Positions 1-9,624 are shown, counted from the stretch's first letter. The stretch: 64,000 nucleotides of DNA from Desulfobacteraceae bacterium (GCA_016744295.1 JADGEQ010000024.1:38270-102269); one strand, 5' to 3'. A program made the numbers and translations. Notes: generated by a model not told the origin, from the letters alone.

Positions 1-537
1 ACTACGCTCTACCTTTAACATACTAAACACCAGAGGGTCATTAAAACCGATCACATCATTCTCGAAAAGCAATATGAGAAGATAGTATCCGACCGCAAAG
101 TCAGCAATCAGTCCGACACCTGCTGATTGCTCTTTTATTTCAATTACGGTACGGTTTATGGCCTCAAACCTATTGGCACTTTTGCCACTATTTACTTCTT
201 TGTTCATTCTGTTAACTGCATATAAAAATGTTTGGTTGAAATGTTGAATTACCATGGGACTGAGATTGTGAGCAGGTTCAGCAAATATCCAACCGTGTGC
301 AATCCCTCCGCATTTTTGGCAGTATCCTGTTTGATCTCCGGTAAACCTGCTGCAGTCGGCTTCATTCTCTGTGACAATATTCATATCTCCGACTGTTTCA
401 GGTTCACCGCTATAAAGATATGTAGTCACTTTGACAAAGATTTTGTCCCCGCAAACAGGGCAAGCTGAGAAAGATTCAGCTTTTGTTTTAATCGACTCTG
501 TTTTTTTTCCCTTCTTCTTTTTTGAAAACCATCCCAT
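1..537 (-). CDS. Zinc-ribbon protein with MGWF N-terminus, copy A (partial)
   Basis: The reading frame is open for 179 codons from an ATG at 537 and leaves the window at base 1, so the C-terminus is missing. An AGGAG ribosome site lies just upstream. The protein starts MGWFSKKKKGKK, a very basic tail, followed by a probable four-cysteine zinc ribbon (C26-P-V-C29 and C73-Q-K-C76, with an extra C62). It is a clear paralogue of the protein at 8965-9624: same start, same cysteine pattern, same 'GG-I-HGW-FA-P' segment after the second pair. Function is unknown. A basic tail plus zinc ribbon suggests an adaptor binding protein or nucleic acid. It lies downstream of the propeller and Clp-like genes, behind its own promoter. 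Confidence 0.8.
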   Translation of the reverse strand, partial: MGWFSKKKKGKKTESIKTKAESFSACPVCGDKIFVKVTTYLYSGEPETVGDMNIVTENEADCSRFTGDQTGYCQKCGGIAHGWIFAEPAHNLSPMVIQHFNQTFLYAVNRMNKEVNSGKSANRFEAINRTVIEIKEQSAGVGLIADFAVGYYLLILLFENDVIGFNDPLVFSMLKVERS

Positions 538-555
538 CTATTATTATTCTCCTAT

Positions 556-763
556 TTAGATATCCTCAAAAAGATTCAATTTAAGAAAATTCGTTTTATC
601 ATTCCTTTTAACTTCTATGAGGTATTTCTTTTTTTTCTCCATCCAGAAGGTCATGCTCTCTTCAGAATAAAATTAAAATATCGCTATTGATTATCTTTTC
701 AATACTTTTTCTATGGACGACTTCACTGTCATCAACTTTAGCGAGTCGGTTGATAACTGTCAT
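556..763 (-). pseudogene. Small ORF pair, probably one frameshifted ~70-codon gene
   Basis: An ATG at 763, preceded by AAGGAGG, opens a 33-residue reading frame (MTVINRLAKVDDSEVVHRK...) that stops at 662. A second frame starts at ATG 654, runs 32 residues (MTFWMEKKKKYLIEV...) and stops at 556, just before the ribosome site of copy A. Skipping one T near 665-667 joins the two into one protein of about 72 residues. Either this is a real small gene broken by a one-base shift, or two very small genes. No family is recognised. Too short to be sure it is translated. Confidence 0.4.
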
Positions 764-834
764 TAAAACCTCCTTCTTTTTTGGTGAAGTCCCTTGGATA
801 TTTTCATCCTAATCTCACAGATTCAATAGTTTTT

Positions 835-863
835 ATTATAATTATATGCAAATTAGAAATCAA
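835..863 (-). promoter_or_regulatory. Sigma-70-type promoter for the leftmost genes
   Basis: On the minus strand TTGATT (858-863), a 17-base spacer and a perfect TATAAT (835-840) sit in the 180-base gap between the propeller stop codon and the small ORF at 763. Initiation would be near 828, giving a leader of about 65 bases. This suggests the small ORF and zinc-ribbon copy A can be transcribed independently of the upstream Clp/propeller operon. Confidence 0.5.
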
Positions 864-943
864 GGATAGAAGCATATCAGCAGGACCTATGAAAATAATT
901 TCTGAATGTCATTCAATTGATAGTGCATTCATAAAGGTGGCCT

Positions 944-3274
944 TTAATTGTCAATTAATAGCATATTTAAATTTGCAGGGAGCCCTACTTTAGATCCTGC
1001 AACAATCCTATTAAAATTTTCGTAATCTTTGACTGCGGTTTCCACCAAAGTTCGATTTATATACTGGGATAAAAAATTGTTTCTCTTTTGATCATGGGTT
1101 ATCGGCTTATCGCCATGATCAATTACATCAAATAAATGCAGACAACCCCTCTGGCTCCAGAAATATCCCGGATGATTTCTGGTATCATCCGAGTCAAGTT
1201 CTTCTGGAAACAGCACATGAATTAAATAATCATTATCCCTGAGTATGTATAACCGGTACATTTCAATAAGATTCTGGGTATAAAACGCAATATGGGTATC
1301 AAATGCCACGGCCAGACGCTGTTTAACCTTGTCCCACTTGATCTGTTTTACACCAGCCACATTTTTAGAAACCTGGATACGACCTTTGTTGTTAATCACT
1401 TCAACCCAGTGCATGGCAGCCTTCGTCCAGATGACAATATGGTTATTGCCGATTTTCGACACCCCTCTTGGTGATTCAATGCTATCTACTATTATTGGAA
1501 AAGTTTTTTTAACCAGATTTTGTGTATCATGAGGATTGATCTTAATAATCTTTCCGTTTTCCAATAGAATCAATAATTTGTCATTAAAATTACAAGTGTC
1601 GATCACTTTGACGGGATGCTTCATTTTAGCAATGTTGACAAATGAGCCATCAATCGAGTCGAAAAAGTCTGTTTTCCTATTTCCCAGTTTTATTTCCAGG
1701 TAACGGTTATTAGAAAACTCAAGACATTTAGTATAAATATTTTCACACATCCACACACCGTCTGCCTTGTTTTGGACTGTCTCAGACATATGAATGCATC
1801 GATAGCCACTACCCGGGACAATTTCAGTACCACAGTTTTTTCCTATTTTAAGGTGCATGCTGTCTGTGTCAGAATCATAAATAATAACAGCACCTGATTC
1901 AGAAAGAATAACATTTTTATTCGGAATTGGATCATATTTCAACTGCCGGACCGGTCCATATGGATGGTGGATGTCGCTTTGGCTTATCATATCGCTGTTA
2001 AATTTCCGGATAATACCCTTTGAATCTGCGATGAGCAGATCTCCTTTTCCACTGAAGGTATATCCATCAGGATTGATAGTTTCCAGGAAACCATTCACAT
2101 TGAGCCGAGAGTGTACAGTAAGATCTTCTGTATTCAGGATAATCATATCAATATAGTAGAATTTACTTAAACTGACGATGATCTGGCTTGGCGATATAAA
2201 GTGGGCCCAGTTAACATATCCGAGATTGTTCATAACTTTTGCCTCGGGTTTGCCTTTTTGCAACAAGTAAAGTACACCCTTTTTAAAAATGATGATCCGG
2301 GAACCATCCTCTGACAGTTTACAATTTTTAATCTTTTCTTTAATAAGAATTTCAGGTAATACCGGCTGCCACACTTTCTTATGCCGGGTATTGTTTACAA
2401 CAAACTTTTCTTTTGATACAGCACAATATTCACCGGCCGCGGAGTAATTTGAAATCCGCTGATTGATGTTTTTATCTTCCTGTTCCAATACAGTGGTCAG
2501 TTTATCTGTTTTAAGTGAATATTCCTCAATGTAGTTAATATACCCCTCTGATAATATTTTGCTGCCTTTGCACAGGATGCGATCATTACTCGGATGAATT
2601 CTGAGAGAATGTGGTAAAATGGAAAAATGTTCTCCCGGTAGTACATAACAGGTGTCAAATCGTTTGTGTTCAATGATATCTTTTATTTTGTACACCTTCA
2701 CACCACAGGCAAAATAAAATTTTTCTTTAATACCCGGGAACAGACTGGCAGCCAGGTATTTATTAGAACAGGTAAGTGTACTGACCAGGCCTCCGATTTT
2801 CTCTTCTAAATATATCTCATTGTCCGGAATGGATAAAATTCTTATGTGTCCTGTGGCAAGGCCCATGGCAATATGATTATTGCCCATGAACTGGACCTGT
2901 CTTAAATTTGAAAGATCTGATTCATTTTCGGTTTCATATTCAATATCCAGGTTTTTGAAACGAAACTCAGTCTCTTTTGATAAAGCAGTATCCTGTATTC
3001 CATAGACTGCAATGCATGTGGTTTGATCAAGTGTGTCCGGATCAAGAATGTTATAACAATACATCAGCCGTTGTTTATTCAAGCTGATATCGATAAAATA
3101 ATGATAAACTTCAATAGGCTTATCAAATGGGTTAATATCAGCCCAATTGGATTGTTTAAGCGTTACGTGCGCAGGGGCGCTTTCCAATCCGTTAATCTGT
3201 TGAGAAAATTCCTGCCAAAATTGTGTGGTAAGGCTGTTTGACTGATCTGCAGCCTGGATATATCGGTTTAACAT
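944..3274 (-). CDS. WD40/YVTN-like beta-propeller protein, 776 aa
   Basis: No catalytic motif is visible. The protein is made of repeated short beta-rich units of the propeller type, for example 'FMGNNHIAMGLATGHIRIL' and 'CKLSEDGSRIIIFKKG', each a hydrophobic strand, a turn with G/D and a second strand. It has no signal peptide or membrane helix, so it is probably a cytoplasmic scaffold or recognition subunit. Its start codon overlaps the end of the Clp-like gene by 7 bases, which implies translational coupling and fixes the start. Large stand-alone propellers paired with AAA+ ATPases are typical of the bpX-type subunits of NTP-dependent conflict systems. Assignment to bpX itself is inferred from context, not from a recognised signature. 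Confidence 0.7.
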   Translation of the reverse strand: MLNRYIQAADQSNSLTTQFWQEFSQQINGLESAPAHVTLKQSNWADINPFDKPIEVYHYFIDISLNKQRLMYCYNILDPDTLDQTTCIAVYGIQDTALSKETEFRFKNLDIEYETENESDLSNLRQVQFMGNNHIAMGLATGHIRILSIPDNEIYLEEKIGGLVSTLTCSNKYLAASLFPGIKEKFYFACGVKVYKIKDIIEHKRFDTCYVLPGEHFSILPHSLRIHPSNDRILCKGSKILSEGYINYIEEYSLKTDKLTTVLEQEDKNINQRISNYSAAGEYCAVSKEKFVVNNTRHKKVWQPVLPEILIKEKIKNCKLSEDGSRIIIFKKGVLYLLQKGKPEAKVMNNLGYVNWAHFISPSQIIVSLSKFYYIDMIILNTEDLTVHSRLNVNGFLETINPDGYTFSGKGDLLIADSKGIIRKFNSDMISQSDIHHPYGPVRQLKYDPIPNKNVILSESGAVIIYDSDTDSMHLKIGKNCGTEIVPGSGYRCIHMSETVQNKADGVWMCENIYTKCLEFSNNRYLEIKLGNRKTDFFDSIDGSFVNIAKMKHPVKVIDTCNFNDKLLILLENGKIIKINPHDTQNLVKKTFPIIVDSIESPRGVSKIGNNHIVIWTKAAMHWVEVINNKGRIQVSKNVAGVKQIKWDKVKQRLAVAFDTHIAFYTQNLIEMYRLYILRDNDYLIHVLFPEELDSDDTRNHPGYFWSQRGCLHLFDVIDHGDKPITHDQKRNNFLSQYINRTLVETAVKDYENFNRIVAGSKVGLPANLNMLLIDN

Positions 3275-5499
3275 TTATCTACCCTCCTGATATTTTCTCC
3301 GGTTGAGTTGTGCCCCTTTATTCTGTTAATTTTGATGCTAGTATCAGCGTAAAATTCCTCGTCAATCAGAACTTCAATATTGCTAGTATCCTGTTCTTTG
3401 ATAATGGCCCTGGATATTGGCAGCAACAATTCTCTTTCCAGGATTTTGTTGACGCCCCGTGCATCAAACCCTGCCAGGTTCAATTTATTGAGAAGAAAAT
3501 GGTAAATCTGGTCAGGGTTAACATTCAGGACGATATTTTTTTTAAGAAATCTTGCTTCTGTTTCTTTTATCCTCAGGGCAATGATCCTTTTAAGCTCCTC
3601 AGGACCTAAGCTATTGAACAGAAGAATTTCATCAAACCGGTTGAGAAACTCATTTGAAAAATAATCCAGCAGCATTGGTTTGATTCGAATTTGCTGGCTC
3701 GATGATTTTCCAAATCCAATCTGATTTCTGTTTAATTGTTTTTCCGTCACCGCATTGGTCGTTGCGATAATGATATACTGCTTGGCATCCAGGGTATCTC
3801 CACCTGAACTGGTAATTCGACCATTATCAAGCAGACCTAGTAATGACTGACAAATATCGGGATGCGCTTTTTCAATTTCATCAAATAAAATCACTCCGCT
3901 GCCATGGTCTCTCATCCATTGGATGAGTTTCCCCGGATTCCGGTCATGGCCGACGTAGCCCGGTGCCGCACCCACCAGTTTGGAATAACTGTATGGTTCA
4001 TTGTATTCTGCCATATCCAGGTAGAGCAACGCATCGGGTGTCCCATAAAAGTGCCGGGCTAAAAGGGCGGCAAAGGTTGTTTTCCCAATACCGGATTTTC
4101 CCGAAAGCATAAACACACCCAATGGGCGTTCCAGGCTTCCAACTCCAAGCCGGCGGTAAATAATGGTATCGCATACACGGGAGACACTTTCCTTTTGTCC
4201 GATTAATTCAGCATTAATTTTTGTTTCCAGGTTCAACAGGCGGTTTTTATTTTGAGATGATAAATATTCAATGTCCCGTCCGGTAATTCTGGCACACTCT
4301 GAAAGAAGTCTGTTTTCTGTTAAAGTTGTATGCCTCCCTTTAACAGTGGAAGCGCATGAAATATCGAGCAGATCGATGGCTTTATCCGGCTGACATCGAT
4401 TGGGGATATGCTGGGCTGTCAATTCAATCGCATTTTTGATAATCTCATCTGAGATTTCTACACCATGGTATTTGGAGAGGACCTGTGCCTGGAACCTTAC
4501 AATTCTATTTGTCAGTTCCGTATCCGGTTCGTTAACCGGGTATTGTTCAAATCTCCTGGTGAAGGCTTTATCTTTTAGAATATATTGATGATATTCGTCT
4601 GTTGTTGTTGCACCAATCACACTGAATTTTCTATCAGTCAGATACGGCTTGAGTATATTGGCACCATCTGTGTTGACATTTTTTGCAGATCCCGCCCCAA
4701 TAATCATATGGATTTCGTCCATGAACAGAATGACCCTCTGATCCAGACCAATGACTGCATCTAATATTTTCTTCATTCTTTCCTCAAACTGTCCACGGTA
4801 CATGGTTCCGGCAACCACTCCGGGTATATCCAGTTCCAGAATGATGGTTTCTTTTAACGAATCAGAAATATCTCCATCTAGGATCTTTTTTGCCAAAAGG
4901 CGGACAAGGACTGTTTTGCCGATACCCGGCAGTCCTGTAAGAATAACATTGCATTTTTTCCTTCTCAGCATGATGTTGGTTATCGCCTTGACCTCCATCT
5001 CTCTGCCGATCAGGTCATTAAATATGCCATCCTTTGCAAGCTGATTAAGATTTCGGGTATATTTTCCCAGATAAGCTGCCTCAGGGTTTATGTCATCCAG
5101 ATGTCCTGCAATACCCATGGGTTCCAGATGGAGATCATTTAGATTTATAATTAGCTGTTTGAAATCCAATCCTCCTTGAAAAAGAATTCTGCATATCCGG
5201 AAAGTTGGATTTTTGGAAATGGTTTCAAATAGATCCGCCCCGGTAACAGTGGAAGACTGATTGTCTATAAGGCACAAGGTAACCAGTTTAAAGTCCTCGG
5301 GCTGCGGGTTCAGGATTAATGGTTCCAGCACCTGGATCAAGTCTTTATTTTCTATCCCGGTGCCATTGAGCAGATGCTCTAATGTATTCTCAATATCATT
5401 TTTTGCCCATGCAGATAATAAATGAGCAATTCCCAGACGGGTTTTCAGAAATTCTTTTTCTGCCAATTCTTTGATTTTATCAAAGGATGGTGTTTTCAT
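3268..5499 (-). CDS. ClpA/ClpC-like double AAA+ unfoldase, 743 aa
   Basis: Clp/HSP100-type ATPase that would unfold or remodel proteins. The N-terminal ~150 residues look like a Clp N-domain (LAHLLSAWAKND; GADLFETISKNPTFRICRIL). The first AAA+ module has Walker A GLPGIGKT and Walker B ILFMDEIHMI. The second has Walker A GKSGIGKT, Walker B VILFDEIEKAHPD and the arginine-finger region NEFLNRFDEI. The long coiled-coil middle domain of ClpB is absent, so it is closer to ClpA/ClpC. An IGF tripeptide near residue 593 lies where ClpA, ClpC and ClpX carry the ClpP-docking loop, so recruitment of host ClpP is conceivable. It lies 4 bases after the coiled-coil gene and overlaps the propeller gene. No other type VI secretion gene is nearby, so ClpV is unlikely. 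Confidence 0.85.
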   Translation of the reverse strand: MKTPSFDKIKELAEKEFLKTRLGIAHLLSAWAKNDIENTLEHLLNGTGIENKDLIQVLEPLILNPQPEDFKLVTLCLIDNQSSTVTGADLFETISKNPTFRICRILFQGGLDFKQLIINLNDLHLEPMGIAGHLDDINPEAAYLGKYTRNLNQLAKDGIFNDLIGREMEVKAITNIMLRRKKCNVILTGLPGIGKTVLVRLLAKKILDGDISDSLKETIILELDIPGVVAGTMYRGQFEERMKKILDAVIGLDQRVILFMDEIHMIIGAGSAKNVNTDGANILKPYLTDRKFSVIGATTTDEYHQYILKDKAFTRRFEQYPVNEPDTELTNRIVRFQAQVLSKYHGVEISDEIIKNAIELTAQHIPNRCQPDKAIDLLDISCASTVKGRHTTLTENRLLSECARITGRDIEYLSSQNKNRLLNLETKINAELIGQKESVSRVCDTIIYRRLGVGSLERPLGVFMLSGKSGIGKTTFAALLARHFYGTPDALLYLDMAEYNEPYSYSKLVGAAPGYVGHDRNPGKLIQWMRDHGSGVILFDEIEKAHPDICQSLLGLLDNGRITSSGGDTLDAKQYIIIATTNAVTEKQLNRNQIGFGKSSSQQIRIKPMLLDYFSNEFLNRFDEILLFNSLGPEELKRIIALRIKETEARFLKKNIVLNVNPDQIYHFLLNKLNLAGFDARGVNKILERELLLPISRAIIKEQDTSNIEVLIDEEFYADTSIKINRIKGHNSTGENIRRVDKC

Positions 5500-5503
5500 C
5501 TTT

Positions 5504-6835
5504 TCATGCTCCTCTGCTATAAATGATATTGCTTATCTTTTGGGTATGTGCTGCATTTTTTTTTTCATGTTTTTTTACCAGTTGTTTGAGCTGGAACCGA
5601 ATCTGGTCATAGGATTCAGGGCAGGCCAGATGCTTTCGGATTTCTTTGATATCCGGTGTATTTAACAGGGCAGTTAATTTGATTTTTGCCTTCTCGACCT
5701 GCATCTCAAATAATTTTGTCTGCTCCTTAAACCAAATGGCCTTTTCCTCAAGGGTGTTGCCGGCAGGAAGTAAATCAGTATGAATATCCATACCGGCATT
5801 TGAAAGAATACCTTTGATTTTGTTAAGGATGATTTTTAATTCTTCGGAAGATCTAATTCCAAATCCAACCTGGTTGGGGGAAAATCCAATTTCATCTGAT
5901 TTGATCCGCATGGCAAACCGAAAGCAATCCTTAAGTTCTTTTTTCTGATTATGGGTCAGTTTTTTGTACTCAGGGTTTCTTTTCACTACATCTTCATGGG
6001 TGAGCATGGCGATTTCCCTGGCCAGATGTTTCCCTTTTTGTTTTTCTTCTGCCAGTCCTTCCTCATCAATCGACAAATTGTATCCTGTAAACCATGCCTT
6101 TCGTTCTCCCATAGCTGCATCCAGTCGCATTTTATTTAGTTCTTTGTTCATCTGATCTCTTTTCCCCTTGGTCTGTTCAAATACCTCATCCAGGCTTAGA
6201 TGGGGGTCTTCTTTTAAAATGTCCAACTGAAGCTGTAATTGCTCCTGCTGCATAAATGCAGCCTGAACATCAATAATTTCCGGGAATTTTTCCCGATACA
6301 GGGTGGTGATGTTTTTATTTTCAAGCTTCTGGCTTTGGATTTCATAGGTGATTTCGCCAAGCTCTTCTCGAACAATATGATATCTTCCTTTTGCGTCAAA
6401 ATAGATCTTTTCGATTTGCCCGGATTTGGAAGAAAACTCTGCAAGTTCTTTATAGGTATTAGACATATATTTTTTTACCGTTGAACTGTAAATCTGGTGT
6501 TGCGTGAGTTGCATCATAGCCATTTCCTCAACTATTTTGGCAAAAAGCTTTGGTGCAGGAAAAGACTTCGTCATCGTGAACAATTGTTCATTATTTTTAA
6601 AAATTTGATACAGGTTTTCTGATAAAATTTCATTTTTCGCCGGATCACCGTTTGCTTTCAGCATCAAAAAGAGTGTTTCAAGTAAACCAAGGTCACATTT
6701 TACAGAAAAATTGAAAATGTCGGTATAAAATAGATTTAATTTATCATTACATTTCAATTCAGATTCTGTTTTTAATATGTGACCTTTTTTTTCAAGATAT
6801 TGCATGTCCTTTTGTAAAGAAAGTTTTTGTGTCAT
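5504..6835 (-). CDS. Coiled-coil protein of unknown function, 443 aa
   Basis: First gene of the leftward operon, with a strong GGGGGGA ribosome site before ATG 6835. The sequence is almost wholly charged helix: long heptad-like stretches from about residue 150 to 300 (QQEQLQLQLDILKED, EQTKGKRDQMNKELNKMRLDAA) and again at 380-440. There is no signal peptide, membrane segment or recognised enzyme motif, and cysteines are few. It ends 4 bases before the Clp-like gene, so it is probably made with it. An adaptor or substrate-delivery subunit for the unfoldase, or a structural partner of the propeller, fits. No family is recognised. Confidence 0.65.
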   Translation of the reverse strand: MTQKLSLQKDMQYLEKKGHILKTESELKCNDKLNLFYTDIFNFSVKCDLGLLETLFLMLKANGDPAKNEILSENLYQIFKNNEQLFTMTKSFPAPKLFAKIVEEMAMMQLTQHQIYSSTVKKYMSNTYKELAEFSSKSGQIEKIYFDAKGRYHIVREELGEITYEIQSQKLENKNITTLYREKFPEIIDVQAAFMQQEQLQLQLDILKEDPHLSLDEVFEQTKGKRDQMNKELNKMRLDAAMGERKAWFTGYNLSIDEEGLAEEKQKGKHLAREIAMLTHEDVVKRNPEYKKLTHNQKKELKDCFRFAMRIKSDEIGFSPNQVGFGIRSSEELKIILNKIKGILSNAGMDIHTDLLPAGNTLEEKAIWFKEQTKLFEMQVEKAKIKLTALLNTPDIKEIRKHLACPESYDQIRFQLKQLVKKHEKKNAAHTQKISNIIYSRGA

Positions 6836-7165
6836 ATTCCCCCCAAATGCGTTGTTAAAAATATTGTTTCTCTGAATAATTTATAATGCAGTCAAGATGC
6901 CATCCGCGTGTTAAATAAAAAACGACTTTAATATCAAATGGTTATTAAATTGATACGAAATGTTGAGATTCAAATTAATCTACATTGAGATTTTTGGATT
7001 CCAATCATGTGAGCAATAAAATGTTTAGGTTTGGAAATAAAGGGTTTTGATATTAATTTAATGTCAAAATAAGTTGACATTTGCAGTTCAATCTGATTCA
7101 TATAAATCTTATTTCAAAAAATACTCACACCTGGATTTACTTCTTTTTTAGTTGGGAGGATTTGA
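6836..7165. promoter_or_regulatory. Divergent promoter region with paired TTGAGAT boxes
   Basis: This 330-base AT-rich gap separates the leftward coiled-coil operon from the rightward AAA+ operon and contains no gene. TTGAGAT occurs as direct repeats at 6963-6969 and 6985-6991, 22 bases (two helical turns) apart, with ATTAATCT between. A similar TTGAGAT...ATTAATCT arrangement lies before the GHKL genes at 19326. A possible rightward promoter is TTGACA at 7074-7079 with TTCATA 17 bases on (weak -10). Confidence 0.4.
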
Positions 7166-8878
7166 ATGAATCTCGTTTGTTCAAAATATACATTGGATTA
7201 TGAACTTACCAGCAAGGGACAGTTAGTCGTTGCGTTTCAGTCCATCCCCTATGATTCACCAGCCAAATTACTAGACTCGCTTAAGTCAAAAGAACCTGCT
7301 GTTTATGCAATTCCTCAAAGCGAAATACATAAATTGACTGTTTATGAAAATATTATCAATTTTCAGGGGAAAAAAAACAGGGACAAGGAACTATTCAGAA
7401 TCCTGATCAGCACCAATTTAATCCCTTTACTCATTGGTGTGTATAAATCTAAAGGCAAGCTTGAAAGCAGCGTTAGAGCCTTTTTAAGACGCTGGAATAC
7501 AATAAAACCCGAAAAAGCAAACAAGAATAATGCGTTTATATTGGGTACAGATGAAAACCTGCTGATTCAAATTATGAAAGAACAGGACACGGATCACCCT
7601 TTATTAGAAAAGTTGCACAACATAATATATAAACTGGCAGCATTAAAAAAAGAATCTTCGAAAAGGGTAGTAAATGCGTCACCCAAGGCTGAAGAATTAA
7701 AAAACGTGCTGCTCGGCTCTTCTGAAGCCATGGATTTTGTACGGGATCGGATCATTCAGTCCGGCCGTCACAGCAGAAATATCCTCTTGCTGGGTGAAAC
7801 CGGTACAGGCAAAAGTATGGTTGCAAGACTTATCCACAATTACAGCAGTCGAAAAAATCAACCATTTGTAACATTTGCCTGCGGATCGGTTACGGGCACA
7901 CTTTTTGAAGCAGAATTATACGGACATGTCAAAAATACATTCACCAATGCAATATCAGACCGTAAAGGGTTATGGCAGCAGGCCGGAGAAGGAACTCTTT
8001 TTTTTGATGAAATTGGTGATCTGCCTTTGTATCAGCAGGCCAAGATCCTTGTAGCCATTGGCAGAAAGGTGATTAGGCCAGTGGGAAGTGATGAAGAGAT
8101 CCCTGTCAATGCCAGGCTCATATTTGCCACGAATCGTGATCTGTTTGCCATGGTCAAAAAAGGCTCTTTTCGGGAGGATCTATACTGGCGTATCCGTGAA
8201 CTTCCGGTTGTCATGCCACCCTTAAAAAAGCAAAAAGATGCCATTAAAGATATTGCAGTCAAATTGTGGGAAAATATAGCAAGAGAACCCGAGGATGATC
8301 CCCTATCCGACCAGATCCTTGACCAATTGGAACGGGTAAACTGGACAGGAAATGTCCGGGCCCTTAAAGCTGTTTTAAACGGTCTTTATTATTGGAATAT
8401 AGATAAGCACACAAAAGACATACAGGATTTGAACATCGTTCTTGGCCAGCTCCAGTTAAAAACAGATGAAACATGCAGTCTCTGTACGCCGGAACTTTCC
8501 GGCAATACTGTCGACATGAACCAGGTAAGATGCATGCGGCATTTGAAAAATACAGAGGAATGGCTGCTTGCCTGCACAAAATTATTTGAACCCTTTGTAA
8601 TGAAATTAACAAATGCAGACGATTTGGAAAACCTTGAACCAATCGTGTTAACCCACCGGTTGGAAGAAGGAAAAAAACAGATCGCCGAGCCCTTCCTGTT
8701 TGGCAATAAAGAGTTGTTCATGCGGGTTCATAATCTGCAGGGGAAATTGGTTTATTTTCATAACCTGATTACAGAAAGATTGTGGCTTCAAGCGCATGAA
8801 TACTTGACCGGTGAGTTCTCAGAGGATCTGGATCAGACACACGATTTGGTTATTGAAGCTGTCCTGGCAGGATACTGA
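7166..8878 (+). CDS. NtrC-like AAA+ ATPase with degenerate GAFTGA loop, 570 aa
   Basis: The centre (about residues 185-420) is a sigma-54-activator-type AAA+ domain: Walker A GETGTGKS (~209-216), Walker B GTLFFDEIGDLP, sensor ATNRDL, arginine finger REDLYWRI and the 'NVRALKAVL' helix. The loop that contacts sigma-54, normally GAFTGA, reads NTFTNA here, and the C-terminal ~150 residues contain no Fis-type HTH. It therefore probably does not activate transcription. The N-terminal ~185 residues match no receiver, PAS or GAF domain that I recognise. It starts after a GGGAGG ribosome site and heads the rightward operon with three zinc-ribbon proteins. A remodelling ATPase of a conflict system, or a sensor ATPase acting on a partner other than RNA polymerase, is the likeliest role. 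Confidence 0.8.
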   Translation: MNLVCSKYTLDYELTSKGQLVVAFQSIPYDSPAKLLDSLKSKEPAVYAIPQSEIHKLTVYENIINFQGKKNRDKELFRILISTNLIPLLIGVYKSKGKLESSVRAFLRRWNTIKPEKANKNNAFILGTDENLLIQIMKEQDTDHPLLEKLHNIIYKLAALKKESSKRVVNASPKAEELKNVLLGSSEAMDFVRDRIIQSGRHSRNILLLGETGTGKSMVARLIHNYSSRKNQPFVTFACGSVTGTLFEAELYGHVKNTFTNAISDRKGLWQQAGEGTLFFDEIGDLPLYQQAKILVAIGRKVIRPVGSDEEIPVNARLIFATNRDLFAMVKKGSFREDLYWRIRELPVVMPPLKKQKDAIKDIAVKLWENIAREPEDDPLSDQILDQLERVNWTGNVRALKAVLNGLYYWNIDKHTKDIQDLNIVLGQLQLKTDETCSLCTPELSGNTVDMNQVRCMRHLKNTEEWLLACTKLFEPFVMKLTNADDLENLEPIVLTHRLEEGKKQIAEPFLFGNKELFMRVHNLQGKLVYFHNLITERLWLQAHEYLTGEFSEDLDQTHDLVIEAVLAGY

Positions 8879-8964
8879 CCTGAGTATTGATCGAATAGGA
8901 TTTTCATATTTTTTTGAAATTAACCTAGTTGAAAATGATGTTGCATTCAAAGGAGGCACGTTCC

Positions 8965-9624
8965 ATGGGATGGTTTTCAAGAAAGAAAAAAGAAAAAGAG
9001 GTTAAAAAAAAACAGCCTGAGAAAAAATCTGAAAAAAAGCAGTTGATGGAATGTCCGGTATGCGGCCAGCAGACATTTGAGCAGGTAACGGCGTACATAT
9101 ATACGGAAAAACATACCACGGATAATGATATTCCGATTATTGCGATAAAAGAACAAGAATGCAAAGAACAAACCGGTGAGCAGACCGGTTTTTGTGAATC
9201 CTGTGGTGGAATTGTACATGGATGGGTTTTTGCGGATCCTGAAAATGCGGTCAGCAGCTTTAATATAAAAGATCTCAACCGTATGTTTTTCCACCTTAAA
9301 TCTAAAATGGCTGCCGCCCAAAAAGCCAAGCAGGATATTCTCGCCGTGATTCCGGAGGTGATTGCCGAGGCAAAAAATCAACTGAAAAACAGTGATCGGG
9401 AGTTTGTAGCAGGATATTATTTAATCATAATGCTGATAGAAAACAAATATATCAATCTCCACCCGGATTTTATAAAAGCATATGAGGGGTTTAAAAAAAG
9501 CAGAGAAATCGGCGTCAATGCAGATCTGCTTGTAAAAGCCATGCTTGTCAAATCTGGAAGCATGTTTGAAACACATCAGAAGGTAAAAGAAATGTTTCAA
9601 AAGTATTCTCCTCAATATTTTTAA
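8965..9624 (+). CDS. Zinc-ribbon protein with MGWF N-terminus, copy B, 219 aa
   Basis: The start at 8965 was chosen because AGGAGG (8951-8956) lies 8 bases upstream and because the resulting MGWFSRKKK start matches copy A at the left edge. A lysine-rich tail of about 28 residues precedes a four-cysteine zinc ribbon (C30/C33 and C77/C80, plus C66). The remainder is helical ('FVAGYYLIIMLIENKYINLHPD'; copy A has 'FAVGYYLLILLFENDVIGF'). There is no enzyme motif. It lies between the AAA+ gene and two more zinc-ribbon genes. Function is unknown. An adaptor linking the ATPases to a target is a reasonable guess. Confidence 0.8.
   Translation: MGWFSRKKKEKEVKKKQPEKKSEKKQLMECPVCGQQTFEQVTAYIYTEKHTTDNDIPIIAIKEQECKEQTGEQTGFCESCGGIVHGWVFADPENAVSSFNIKDLNRMFFHLKSKMAAAQKAKQDILAVIPEVIAEAKNQLKNSDREFVAGYYLIIMLIENKYINLHPDFIKAYEGFKKSREIGVNADLLVKAMLVKSGSMFETHQKVKEMFQKYSPQYF

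Noticed and set aside
3268..5499. Type VI secretion ClpV
   Set aside because: No Tss, Hcp or VgrG gene is nearby and the neighbours are propeller and coiled-coil genes.
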